Assembly: GCA_013359265.1 (NCBI GenBank)
Contig: JABWCD010000017.1
Location: 50,904 to 114,903 of the forward strand
Direction: 5' to 3'
DNA: 64,000 nt
Source of the DNA: Candidatus Hydrogenedentota bacterium
Lineage (GTDB): Bacteria > Hydrogenedentota > Hydrogenedentia > Hydrogenedentales > SLHB01
This document shows, piece by piece, positions 25,053 to 33,103 of this stretch (position 1 is its first letter; every line of letters begins with the position of its first letter). The notes beneath the pieces were generated by a model, which was not told the DNA's origin, did no database searches, and saw nothing but the letters and a program-made list of their open reading frames with translations. The position numbers were made by a program, and so were the translations under genes.

Positions 25053-25087
25053 GCTTCCTCCTTCGCGAAAGCTATGGACGACAAGCC
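25053..25087. repeat. Dispersed hairpin repeat family A, copy 4
   Basis: GCTTCCTCCTTCGCGAAAGC followed by TATGGACGACAAGC. It matches copy 2 at 21582 in the CCTCCTTCG and GGACGACAAG ends. Confidence 0.65.
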
Positions 25088-25126
25088 GCAAGGCCTGCGC
25101 AAAAGACGGTGCCAATCACGCGTAAC

Positions 25127-25280
25127 GCCCGGCGCGGAGACCGGGCGCTACTACCATTTAATGCGAACACCGCCCGGCGCGGAGACCGGGCGCTACGATT
25201 TAATGCGAACACCGCCCGGCGCGGAGACCGGGCGCCACGATTTAATGCGAACACCGCCCGGCGCGGAGACCGGGCGCTAC
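25127..25280. repeat. Tandem array of four GCCCGG hairpins (family C)
   Basis: Four copies of a GCCCGGCGCGGAGACCGGGC hairpin plus GCTAC. Starts are at 25127, 25172, 25214 and 25256, so the first period is 45 bases and the next two 42. Hairpins are separated by a nearly constant CGATTTAATGCGAACACC linker. Because the linkers are the same, this is not a CRISPR array. Confidence 0.85.
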
Positions 25281-25329
25281 TGAATCAGATTGGATGAACC
25301 CCGAGCAACTGGTTGGAGAGCTTGAAGAA

Positions 25330-25404
25330 TGGCAGCCCGTAGGGGATTCGAACCCCTGTGACGGGACTGAGAATCCCGCATCCTAACCCCTAGATGAACG
25401 GGCC
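25330..25404 (-). tRNA. tRNA-Glu (anticodon CTC)
   Basis: The minus strand folds into a full cloverleaf: acceptor GGCCCGT paired with ACGGGCT, D-arm with TCTAGGGGTTAGGA, anticodon loop TTCTCAG (CTC reads GAG) on a CGGGA/TCCCG stem, and GGGGTTCGAATCCCC T-arm. The CCA end is encoded (25330-25332). Confidence 0.95.
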
Positions 25405-25445
25405 GCACAGCGAAGGCGGCGCGTGGCCGCCCTGGTGTTGGCTGA

Positions 25446-25521
25446 TGGTTGCCGGACTAGGATTCGAACCTAGAGTCTCCTGCTCCAGAGGCAGGCGCCT
25501 TACCAGTTTGGCTATCCGGCA
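25446..25521 (-). tRNA. tRNA-Gln (anticodon CTG)
   Basis: Minus-strand cloverleaf: acceptor TGCCGGA paired with TCCGGCA, D-arm AGCCAAACTGGTAAGGC, anticodon loop CTCTGGA (CTG reads CAG) on CCTGC/GCAGG, and CTAGGTTCGAATCCTAG T-arm. The CCA end is encoded (25446-25448). It is 41 bases upstream of tRNA-Glu and likely shares its transcript. Confidence 0.95.
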
Positions 25522-25887
25522 GAATGGGGGGATCGTATCGAATGGGTTGGAAATAAGTCAAGGTTTTGGGCGATGGCGTGGGAGTTGGGAAAGGGGAGAG
25601 TAGCGGGTTCCGGGGTCCGGGTTCCGGGTTCAGCAGAAAAGATGACGATCGGGTGTGTCGGGTCTATCGGGTCTATCGGGTCTGTCGGGTATGTCGTTGA
25701 CGTCGGAGAGATGCGTCAAATGGTCAATGGCGTCTGGACTGTGATGCAGGCGAGCAGGTATCGGGTTCCGGGTTCAGCAGAGAAGATGATGATCGGGTAT
25801 GTCGGGTCTATCGGGTATGTCGTGGATTTCAAGAGGACGCAGTACGTCATCGCGGGAACGGGCGGTGCCGACGCCCGAGGGCGGGTG
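25522..25887. other. Low-complexity region upstream of the tRNAs
   Basis: No gene seen. A unit of about 50 bases beginning GGGTTCCGGGTTCAGCAGA and followed by GTCGGGTCTATCGGGT repeats occurs near 25618-25697 and again near 25761-25815, with extra 10-base TATCGGGTCT copies in the first. It looks like recently duplicated low-complexity DNA. Confidence 0.55.
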
Positions 25888-27759
25888 CTACTTCTTGAGT
25901 TCGGCGAGGATGTTTTCCAGCGTTCCGGCGCTTTCCTTGAGGCCGCCGGAGCGGTTGCGGGCGAGCCAGAGTTGGCGGAACTCGGGGATGAGCGGTTCGA
26001 GTTCGGCGGCGAGTTGCGCGCGCAGGTCCTTGGGGAGTTCCGCGGTCAGGCACGCTCCCGCGCGCAGGCGCGCCGCGCCGAGGCGGCAGGCGAAGCGGGC
26101 CATGGCGGCGTTCATGCGGAATTCGGCCTTGATAAGGTCGGCGTCGGCGCGATCCATTTTTGCGCCGTCGATTCTTGCGATCAGCTCGTCGACGCGCGCG
26201 GCCGTCTTGTCGAGGTTTTCCGGGTTGAGTGTGTCGAGTCCGCTGTTGTCCAAAGGTCGGCTGAAGTAACGTTGCAGGAACATGTAGTAGACCGTGCTGT
26301 TGCCAGGAGTGATGCCCGACAACTGGTGGGCGTTGCCCAAATCGAATGCCAGCCGTCCCATGACGCCGGCGGAATCACGGAATGCGTATGCGTCGGCGAG
26401 TGCTGCTGGGTCGGCGTTGTGATTGGCGTCATGACACCAACTCACTGCCGCGCCGTGTGCGAATGGCAGGAACGAAACTGGAAGAAACTGCCAGTGTCCT
26501 CCGTCGCCCCAGTCGGTGACGAGATATCCCCGGGCGCCGTTGTTACGCCCGTTCTCGGCGGCCTCGCGCAGGTTTGCGAGCGCGTTGTCGGTGCGACCCA
26601 GCAGCGAGTTCCATGAGGACGTGCCGGGCACAACATAAAACGCGACGTTGTTGTCGTGAAATCGCTTTGTATGCTCGGGATACGGATGCCCTTTGTCGTA
26701 TCCCCACTCCATGGCGATGACATCCTTGGGCAGTTCGGGAATGAGTTCGGGATTGTTGTTGATGATGTCCGCCCAGAACTGCATGCGCCGGCCATGCGCG
26801 GCGACAATTCCGTGAATCTGCAGGAGAAATTCGAGATACACGCGGCCTGCGCCACGTGCCGCCACGGCGTCTTTGCTGCGGCCTTTGCCAATACTGAACG
26901 TTTCGTCACAGCCGACGTTGGCCATCGAACTGGAGAAATTCGGCAGCAGTGAAGCGTACATGTCGCGCAAGAGTTCGATGGACTTCGGATCGGTGGGGCA
27001 CAAATCGCCGCCGCCGGCAGTCTCGGCGAGGGCTGCGTATTCGGGCAGCATGAGCCAGCGCCGCATGTGCGCAAAGGAATTCTGATTTGGAACAAGTTGT
27101 ATGTAGCGCGCGCGGCAATAGGCGTCGAGGTCCTGAATTTGTTGTGGCGTCATCGGCGATGCGTCTTGCCACACGGCGGGATGATTCCGATAGGCGAAGG
27201 TGTGTTCGGTGTAGAGTTGAAGCTGGTTGTATTTCCACGAGGCGAAGAGATCGACGAGTTCGTAGAGCGTCTTCATCTCCGGGACTTTGCAGCGGGCGAC
27301 GTCGAGCATCACGCCGCGGTCGGGAAAGTCGGGCCAATCCACAATTCGGCACGCGGGAACGCAACCCTTCACTCGCGCCTGTTCCGCGATCTGTTTCAGC
27401 GTCTGGCTCGCGTAGAACGCTCCCGCTTCGTCGTGGGCCACGATACTGACCAGCGGCGATCGACCGCCGCGCCGGGCGGCGATGGTCAACTCGTATCCCT
27501 GAGGATGCGGAACTCGGAGTGGATCGATTACGGCATCAACCGGGCCGAACCCGTTTTCGCACACGCCGCGATTGCGAAACGTTCGAGTCACTTCCATTTG
27601 CCGCGGCATCGGTAAGAGTGGCCAGCCTGCGATGGCGGGGCTGCGTTCGTCGCGAGAATTTCCGCGCGCCGCCGTTTTTCCGGGCATCGTGCTGCACCCC
27701 ATGACGAGTAGCCCGGCGACGATACACATTATTGATGTAACGACGTGAACGCGAGTCAT
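25888..27759 (-). CDS. GH20 beta-N-acetylhexosaminidase-like lipoprotein
   Basis: A 623-residue exported enzyme that would release terminal N-acetylhexosamines. The N-terminus is a lipoprotein signal with lipobox LVMGC (Cys22). Residues about 45-140 form the GH20 N-terminal alpha/beta domain (YELTIAARRGGRSPLVSIVAHDEAGAFYASQTLKQI). The catalytic barrel begins at VDWPDFPDRGVMLDV and contains the Asp285-Glu286 pair in NVGCDETF, the substrate-assisted acid/base signature of GH20. Later strands include MQFWADIINNNPEL and the Trp-rich YLVTDWGDGGHWQFLP. The C-terminus is helical. It is divergent from the wecE-like gene, so it is probably transcribed alone. Confidence 0.88.
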   Translation of the reverse strand: MTRVHVVTSIMCIVAGLLVMGCSTMPGKTAARGNSRDERSPAIAGWPLLPMPRQMEVTRTFRNRGVCENGFGPVDAVIDPLRVPHPQGYELTIAARRGGRSPLVSIVAHDEAGAFYASQTLKQIAEQARVKGCVPACRIVDWPDFPDRGVMLDVARCKVPEMKTLYELVDLFASWKYNQLQLYTEHTFAYRNHPAVWQDASPMTPQQIQDLDAYCRARYIQLVPNQNSFAHMRRWLMLPEYAALAETAGGGDLCPTDPKSIELLRDMYASLLPNFSSSMANVGCDETFSIGKGRSKDAVAARGAGRVYLEFLLQIHGIVAAHGRRMQFWADIINNNPELIPELPKDVIAMEWGYDKGHPYPEHTKRFHDNNVAFYVVPGTSSWNSLLGRTDNALANLREAAENGRNNGARGYLVTDWGDGGHWQFLPVSFLPFAHGAAVSWCHDANHNADPAALADAYAFRDSAGVMGRLAFDLGNAHQLSGITPGNSTVYYMFLQRYFSRPLDNSGLDTLNPENLDKTAARVDELIARIDGAKMDRADADLIKAEFRMNAAMARFACRLGAARLRAGACLTAELPKDLRAQLAAELEPLIPEFRQLWLARNRSGGLKESAGTLENILAELKK

Positions 27760-27901
27760 GGCAACCCCCTTTGAATTCCCCGCGGAGATCGTAGGGTTAG
27801 CGGCGTTTTGAATTCAATCGGGTGGGACACGACGCCTCGGGCCGCGATTGGTCATTTCGCACATTGCGCTGAACCGCCACACATTTCCGAGTCAATATCG
27901 C

Positions 27902-27930
27902 TTGACATAGCTGCCGTTGATAGCGAGAAT
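27902..27930 (+). promoter_or_regulatory. Sigma70-type promoter of the wecE-hddA unit
   Basis: TTGACA (27902-27907), 17-base spacer and GAGAAT (27925-27930), about 45 bases before the proposed start at 27975. Confidence 0.6.
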
Positions 27931-27974
27931 TCGCAGGCAGGGGGTGTTCGTTGTTTTTGTCTAAGGAGGCTGTG

Positions 27975-29177
27975 TTGCACGCAGGTCAGGAAGTCCAGCT
28001 TTCTTCTGCCCGTCCTACGCCACGCCCATCGATGCACGACTCGCACGCAATACCGTTCAACAAGGTCCTCCCGCAGGGGCAGGAACTCGAGTATATGGCC
28101 CAGTCCTTGGCGTCCGGGAGAGTCGCGGGCGATGGGACGTTCACACAGAAATGCCACGGCCTGCTGCAATCCCTGCTCGGCGTTCACAAGGTGTTGCTGA
28201 CGACCTCGTGCACGCATGCACTGGAGATGTCGGCGTTGCTGCTCGATATCCAGCCGGGCGACGAGATCATCTGCCCGTCGTTCACGTTCGTATCGACGAT
28301 TAACGCGTTTGTCCTCCGCGGGGCCAAGCCGGTGTTCATCGATTGCCGGCCGGACACGCTCAACATGGACGAGTCCGTCCTCGAAGACCTCATCACGCCG
28401 AGGACGCGCGCGATTCTGCCGGTGCACTATGCCGGCGTGGGCTGCGAGATGGACGCCATCATGGACATTGCGAATCGGCACGGCGTGGCCGTAATCGAGG
28501 ACAATGCGCACGGTCTCTTCGGAAAATACCGGGGCCAGTGGCTGGGGACCTTCGGCGTATTGGCCACGCAGAGCTTTCACGAGACGAAGAATTTTACGTG
28601 CGGCGAAGGCGGCGCCCTGCTCATCAACGAATGGAAGTTCGAGGACCGCGCGGAAGTTTTGCGCGAGAAGGGAACGAACCGCAGCCGGTTCTTCCGCGGC
28701 CAGGTGGACAAGTATTCGTGGGTGGACCTCGGGTCGAGCTACCTGCCGTCCGACATGCTCGCCGCGTTTCTCTACGCGCAGTTGGAGCGCCGCGACGAAA
28801 TTCAGGCGCGGCGCAAGCGAATATGGGTAACCTACGCGACGGAGCTCGGCGATTGGTGCGAGGCGCACGGTGTGCGGCAGCCGGTTGTCCCGCAGCATTG
28901 CGACCAGGCCTACCACATGTTCTACATGCTCATGCCGTCGTTCGCCGCGCGGCAGGGGCTAATCGCGCACCTCAGGGAACACAACATCACCGCGGTGTTT
29001 CATTATCTGCCGCTCCACACCTCGGACATGGGCATGCGCTTCGGCTACCGCGAGGGCGACTTCCCCGTGACGGAGGACATCAGCGATCGCTTGCTCCGTC
29101 TGCCGATGTTCAACGGCATGGCCGACGAGGAACTCGAACGCGTTGTCGACGCCGTGTCGAGCTATGGCGCGGGGTAG
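27975..29177 (+). CDS. wecE: dTDP-4-amino-4,6-dideoxygalactose transaminase (WecE/RffA-like)
   Basis: PLP-dependent aminotransferase of the DegT/DnrJ/EryC1 family that would convert a dTDP-4-keto-6-deoxyhexose to the 4-amino sugar. Signatures are AIPFNKVLPQGQELEYM near the N-terminus, LTTSCTHALEMSALLL (PLP phosphate region), IEDNAHGLFGKYRG, and the catalytic lysine in QSFHETKNFTCGEGGALL. The C-terminal part has FHYLPLHTSDMGMRFGY, typical of WecE. I chose TTG 27975 because AAGGAGG lies five bases upstream; ATG 28032 would remove 19 residues and also gives a normal WecE N-terminus. The heptose kinase gene follows after 16 bases. Confidence 0.9.
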   Translation: MHAGQEVQLSSARPTPRPSMHDSHAIPFNKVLPQGQELEYMAQSLASGRVAGDGTFTQKCHGLLQSLLGVHKVLLTTSCTHALEMSALLLDIQPGDEIICPSFTFVSTINAFVLRGAKPVFIDCRPDTLNMDESVLEDLITPRTRAILPVHYAGVGCEMDAIMDIANRHGVAVIEDNAHGLFGKYRGQWLGTFGVLATQSFHETKNFTCGEGGALLINEWKFEDRAEVLREKGTNRSRFFRGQVDKYSWVDLGSSYLPSDMLAAFLYAQLERRDEIQARRKRIWVTYATELGDWCEAHGVRQPVVPQHCDQAYHMFYMLMPSFAARQGLIAHLREHNITAVFHYLPLHTSDMGMRFGYREGDFPVTEDISDRLLRLPMFNGMADEELERVVDAVSSYGAG

Positions 29178-29193
29178 CGGGCCGCGCCCGGCA

Positions 29194-30228
29194 ATGCCCC
29201 GCCCCATTCCGATTTACCGCGCGAAGGCCCCGCTGCGAATCAGTTTTGCAGGCGGCGGCACCGATGTCGATCCCTATCGTTCGCAGTTCGGCGGATGCAC
29301 GCTCAGCGCGACTATCGACAAGTTCGCCTACGTGAGCTGCCGTCCGCGGACGGACGACACAATCGAAGTGCGTTCGCTCGATTACGACATCGTCGCGAAG
29401 TATTCGACGAAGCAGGCGTTTGTCATGGACGGCGAGTTGGATCTTGCGAAGGCGGTCATCGCGAAGCTTCGGCGCGGCGCGCCCGCCAAAGGTTTCGACC
29501 TGTTCATGCACAGCGATGCGCCTCCGGGCAGCGGTCTCGGCAGTTCGTCGACGATGGTGGTCGCTCTTGTCAGCGTGTTCAAGGAGTTCTTCAAGCGCCC
29601 GCTTACTTCGTATGAGATTGCGGAACTCGCCTACGAAATCGAACGAATAGACTTGGGATTGAAGGGCGGCATGCAGGACCAGTATGGCGCGACGTTTGGC
29701 GGGTTCAACTTCATCGAATACGACGCGGAGAAGGCGATCGTCAATCCGCTTCGTTTGAGTCCCGAAACGCTGCTCGAACTGCACTACTCGCTCGTGCTCT
29801 GCTACACGCGCCAGACGAGACAATCCGCGGGCATCATCGACGAGCAGATTGCCCATATCGAACGCGGTGACGATGACGCGCTTCGCGCGACGCATGCGAT
29901 CAAGGACCTGTGCGTCCAGATGAAGAACGCGCTGCTTCAGGGACGGCTAAGCGAATTCGGCGAACTCATGCACGCGTCGTGGGAGCAGAAAAAACGGATC
30001 GCGTCGAGAATCACGAACACGCGCATCGACGAGATGTACGAGGAGGCGCGCAAGCTCGGCGCGACCGGCGGAAAAATCCTCGGCGCGGGCGGCGGCGGTT
30101 ACTTGCTGGTGTTCGCGCCGTTCGACAAACGGCATGTGATCATGCGGCGATTGGGCGATATGGGTGGCCAGCCCATAGACTTCAATTTCGAACCGCAAGG
30201 CACGGTCACCTGGCGCGCGGCAGGATAG
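29194..30228 (+). CDS. hddA: D-glycero-alpha-D-manno-heptose-7-phosphate kinase-like GHMP kinase
   Basis: GHMP-family sugar kinase of about 344 residues. Motif 1 is APLRISFAGGGTDVDPYRSQ; the ATP-binding glycine loop is APPGSGLGSSSTMVVAL; motif 3 is ATGGKILGAGGGGYLLVFAP. FAGGGTDVD and the IERIDLGLKGGMQDQYGATFGG block match HddA, which phosphorylates heptose-7-phosphate at O1 on the GDP-heptose route. GmhA and a fused GmhB/HddC-type enzyme near 47-49.6 kb supply the other steps, supporting this call over fucokinase or related kinases. The ATG at 29194 is used; an ATG at 29164 overlapping the transaminase gene is possible. Confidence 0.85.
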   Translation: MPRPIPIYRAKAPLRISFAGGGTDVDPYRSQFGGCTLSATIDKFAYVSCRPRTDDTIEVRSLDYDIVAKYSTKQAFVMDGELDLAKAVIAKLRRGAPAKGFDLFMHSDAPPGSGLGSSSTMVVALVSVFKEFFKRPLTSYEIAELAYEIERIDLGLKGGMQDQYGATFGGFNFIEYDAEKAIVNPLRLSPETLLELHYSLVLCYTRQTRQSAGIIDEQIAHIERGDDDALRATHAIKDLCVQMKNALLQGRLSEFGELMHASWEQKKRIASRITNTRIDEMYEEARKLGATGGKILGAGGGGYLLVFAPFDKRHVIMRRLGDMGGQPIDFNFEPQGTVTWRAAG

Positions 30229-30234
30229 CACGAG

Positions 30235-30275
30235 TCCGACCTGTCGGACGCGCCAAGCTCGCCGGACAGGTCGGA
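30235..30275. terminator. Bidirectional hairpin between converging genes
   Basis: TCCGACCTGTC (30235-30245) and its exact complement GACAGGTCGGA (30265-30275) form an 11-bp stem between the kinase and serC, whose stops face each other. There is no T run, so it may be a weak or Rho-assisted terminator. Confidence 0.5.
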
Positions 30276-30298
30276 GGCAAGTAGTAACAACGGCGGAC

Positions 30299-31393
30299 TT
30301 AGCCGTTCTTCGATTTGAAATCCGCCATGAAGCTGGCCAGTGCGTTACAGCCCTCGACCGTCATCGCGTTGTAAATCGATGCGCGGATGCCGCCGACGCT
30401 GCGGTGGCCTTTGAGGCCGTCCATACCCGCGGCCTTGGCTTCCTTTACGAACTTGGCTTCGAGTTCCTCACTGGGCAAGCGCCAGGTCACGTTCATCAGC
30501 GAGCGGCAGTCCGGCTTGGCGTGGCCCCGGTAGTAGCCGCCGCTAGCGTCAATCGCCTCGTAGAGGAGTTTGGCTTTTTGATTGTTGATCGCCTCCATCT
30601 TCGCGAGGCCGCCGATGTCGCTCGCCAGCCACTTCGTGACGAGCATCACCATGTATATCGCAAAGCACGGCGGCGTGTTGTAGAGCGAATCGTTCTCCGC
30701 GATAAGTTTGTAATCGAGCATCGACGGCAGGCCTTCCGGCACGCGCGCCAGCATGTCCTCGCGCACGATGACCACGACGACGCCTGCCGGGCCGATGTTC
30801 TTCTGGGCGCCGGCGTAAATGAAGGCGTACTTGCTCACGTCGAACGGGCGGCATAGAAAGTCCGAGGACATGTCGCACACGAGCGGCACACCGCCCACAT
30901 TCGGCTCAGCCTGAAACTGCACGCCCTCGATGGTCTCGTTCGTCGTGAAGTGGCAGTAGGCGGCGTTTGCGTCGAGGTCGAGTTCGCTCTGCGCGGGAAC
31001 GCGGTTAAAGCCCTGTTCCTTGCCGCTCCACGCAGCACGCGCCGCGCCTTCCTTTTTCGCTTCCTTGATGGCTTTGCTGCCCCAGGCGCCGGTGATGATG
31101 TAATCCGCCGATTTGCCCGTGCCGCGCAGGAAATTAATCGGCACCTGCGAGAACTGCATCGACGCGCCGCCCTGCAGGAACAGGACCTTGTAGTTCGACG
31201 GCACGTTCAGCAGTTGGACGATATTGCTCTTGGCCGATTGGAGCACCGCTTCGAAGGTTTTCGAACGGTGGCTGATTTCCATGATGGACGCGCCCGCGCC
31301 GGGGTACGCCAGCAGGTCGCGCTGGGCCTCTTCGAGCGCCGCCAGGGGCAGCCCCGCCGGGCCCGCGGAAAAGTTGTGTACGCGCTGTTCCAT
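30299..31393 (-). CDS. serC: Phosphoserine aminotransferase
   Basis: Class V PLP aminotransferase of serine synthesis, converting 3-phosphohydroxypyruvate to phosphoserine. The 364-residue protein has the normal length and signatures: HNFSAGPAGLPLAALEEAQ at the N-terminus, LFLQGGASMQFSQVPINFL, CDMSSDFLCRP and the PLP lysine Lys198 in YAGAQKNIGPAG. The C-terminus VGGIRASIYNAM is also typical. AAGGAG lies nine bases before the ATG. It stands alone, convergent with the heptose kinase gene. Confidence 0.96.
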   Translation of the reverse strand: MEQRVHNFSAGPAGLPLAALEEAQRDLLAYPGAGASIMEISHRSKTFEAVLQSAKSNIVQLLNVPSNYKVLFLQGGASMQFSQVPINFLRGTGKSADYIITGAWGSKAIKEAKKEGAARAAWSGKEQGFNRVPAQSELDLDANAAYCHFTTNETIEGVQFQAEPNVGGVPLVCDMSSDFLCRPFDVSKYAFIYAGAQKNIGPAGVVVVIVREDMLARVPEGLPSMLDYKLIAENDSLYNTPPCFAIYMVMLVTKWLASDIGGLAKMEAINNQKAKLLYEAIDASGGYYRGHAKPDCRSLMNVTWRLPSEELEAKFVKEAKAAGMDGLKGHRSVGGIRASIYNAMTVEGCNALASFMADFKSKNG

Positions 31394-31537
31394 AATAATG
31401 TACTCCTTCCGGTATGTTCGCGCCGCGCGGATGCAGTCTCCCCCATTTCGCGCGTCGAATACGCTGTCGCTAAATCCAGATAGGTTACCTCAGCGTTTGC
31501 ACAGCTATCAACTATGCGCACGCGGAGCAAGACCCTA

Positions 31538-31566
31538 TTGACCGGTAGGTCTGGCCGCAGTATGAT
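31538..31566 (+). promoter_or_regulatory. Sigma70-type promoter of the hydroxylase gene
   Basis: TTGACC (31538-31543), 17-base spacer and TATGAT (31561-31566), 28 bases before the ATG at 31595. Confidence 0.65.
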
Positions 31567-31594
31567 GCTGCCCAGCGTCACCGGGAGTCCAATC

Positions 31595-32929
31595 ATGGTC
31601 AATCTCATTGAAATGGCCATTCCATTTTTCTTTGTACTCATCTTTCTCGAAATCTTTGTCGGCTACCTCATCAAGCGCCGCGTCTATCGCTACGCCGACA
31701 GCATCAACGACCTCAGCATGGGCATCATCGATCAGGTGGGTGGGATTTTCCTGAAATCCATCATCGGCGGCGGGTACGTCTACATTTATTCCAACCACGC
31801 GCTTTTCGATATTTCCGCATCTTCGGTTTGGGCGGCGATTGCGTGCCTGCTCGGGTACGACCTGATGTACTACTGGGCGCACCGTTGCAGCCACGACATA
31901 AACATCATGTGGGGATCGCACATCCCACACCACCAGAGCGAGGAGTACAACCTCACCGTTGCACTGCGGCAGGGCGTGTTTCAAGGCTGTTTTTTCTGGT
32001 TGTTCTATCTGCCGCTCGCGTTCGTAGGATTTCCCCCCGCGCTGTTTATCACGATGGCGTCGATCGATACGCTCTACCAATTCTGGATTCATACACGCAC
32101 GATCGGAAAGCTCGGACCGCTCGAGTGGTTCCTGAACACACCGTCGCACCATCGTGTTCACCACGCGAAGAACCCGAAATATATAGACAAGAACCACGGC
32201 GGAATTCTGATTATCTGGGACAAAATGTTCGGTACATTTGCCGCGGAAGAGGAGGAACCGATATACGGAACGGCGACGCCGCTCCGCAGTTGGAACCCCG
32301 TTTGGGCGGATATCCATTACTGGGTAGACCTTTGGCGTCTCGCCGTGAAGGCGCCCCGCTGGCAGGACCGATTGCTGATTTGGTTCAAGAAACCGGCGTG
32401 GCGGCCGCAAGGGCTCGAAAAGCAGGGTCCGCCGGCGTACCTCACGAAGCAGTTTTATGAGAAATATAACCCACGAATTCCCGCTGGGCTCAGCCTGTAC
32501 ACACTGCTTCAATTCGTCCCCGCGCTCGTTATTGGGACCGTGTTCCTCGGCTACGAGACCGACATGATCTGGCAGACCCGCGCCGGCGTCGCGGGATTGG
32601 TCATTATGACGCTTGTCTGCATTGGAGGGATTCTCGAGGCGAAGCGTTGGGCGCTGGGACTGGAGATCGCGCGCCAACCCGTAATGTCGGTGGCTGCGTT
32701 CATTTTCGCAAGCCTCACCTTCGGGTTGGATTCGCCGGCTGGCGTGATCGCCGCGGCCGCCGGAACGATCTATTCAATGGGTATGCTCGTCTGGCTGCTT
32801 CAGTACCGCGCCGTCTTCACGCGCCCCTTCGGCCCCGTCGCGTACGCACCCGACACCATCGCCCCTGTTGAGGACGAGCGGATGCCAGACTTTCCGCTGG
32901 AACAGGACGCGGCCCCCGCGGCGAAGTAA
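31595..32929 (+). CDS. Membrane fatty-acid hydroxylase / alkylglycerol monooxygenase-like di-iron protein
   Basis: A 444-residue integral membrane protein of the sterol desaturase/fatty acid hydroxylase family. The di-iron histidine boxes are HRCSH, HIPHH in SHIPHHQSEEYN, and HHRVHH in TPSHHRVHHAKNP. Hydrophobic segments lie at the N-terminus (IPFFFVLIFLEIFVGYL), around 45-110 and 135-165, and in a C-terminal block of several helices. The arrangement, including YIDKNHGGILIIWDKMFGTF, resembles alkylglycerol monooxygenase-type members, but substrates of bacterial relatives are mostly unknown. ATG 31595 has GGGAG seven bases upstream. It has its own promoter and no obvious pathway partners. Confidence 0.85.
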   Translation: MVNLIEMAIPFFFVLIFLEIFVGYLIKRRVYRYADSINDLSMGIIDQVGGIFLKSIIGGGYVYIYSNHALFDISASSVWAAIACLLGYDLMYYWAHRCSHDINIMWGSHIPHHQSEEYNLTVALRQGVFQGCFFWLFYLPLAFVGFPPALFITMASIDTLYQFWIHTRTIGKLGPLEWFLNTPSHHRVHHAKNPKYIDKNHGGILIIWDKMFGTFAAEEEEPIYGTATPLRSWNPVWADIHYWVDLWRLAVKAPRWQDRLLIWFKKPAWRPQGLEKQGPPAYLTKQFYEKYNPRIPAGLSLYTLLQFVPALVIGTVFLGYETDMIWQTRAGVAGLVIMTLVCIGGILEAKRWALGLEIARQPVMSVAAFIFASLTFGLDSPAGVIAAAAGTIYSMGMLVWLLQYRAVFTRPFGPVAYAPDTIAPVEDERMPDFPLEQDAAPAAK

Positions 32930-33103
32930 ACGCTCAAGATTCCTTCCGCGCGCCACGCGCACGGCCGCTTGCACAGGCATCGATTCTCCGCACCTCTGCG
33001 AACAGCGCAACCACGTCCAAATACGCTATGTGCGGTGTCTGATGGTAGAATGCGGCGCCTTCCCGATAGGCAGTCATCGAGTACACATAGCAAGGAGTGA
33101 CGA

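Larger units (their letters stand above)
24960..25329. other. Intergenic region with tandem and dispersed repeats
   Basis: No gene supported. It contains a family A hairpin (25053-25087) and the family C tandem array (25127-25280). Open frames over the array simply translate the repeat. Confidence 0.65.

Noticed and set aside
25127..25280. Regular spacing suggested a CRISPR array
   Set aside because: The segments between the repeated hairpins are nearly identical, so there are no distinct spacers, and no cas gene is present.
25002..25297. Overlapping open frames of 93-95 codons
   Set aside because: They only read the tandem hairpin array in several frames.
25394..25603. A 69-codon open frame
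   Set aside because: It runs across the tRNA-Gln gene and the tRNA spacer.
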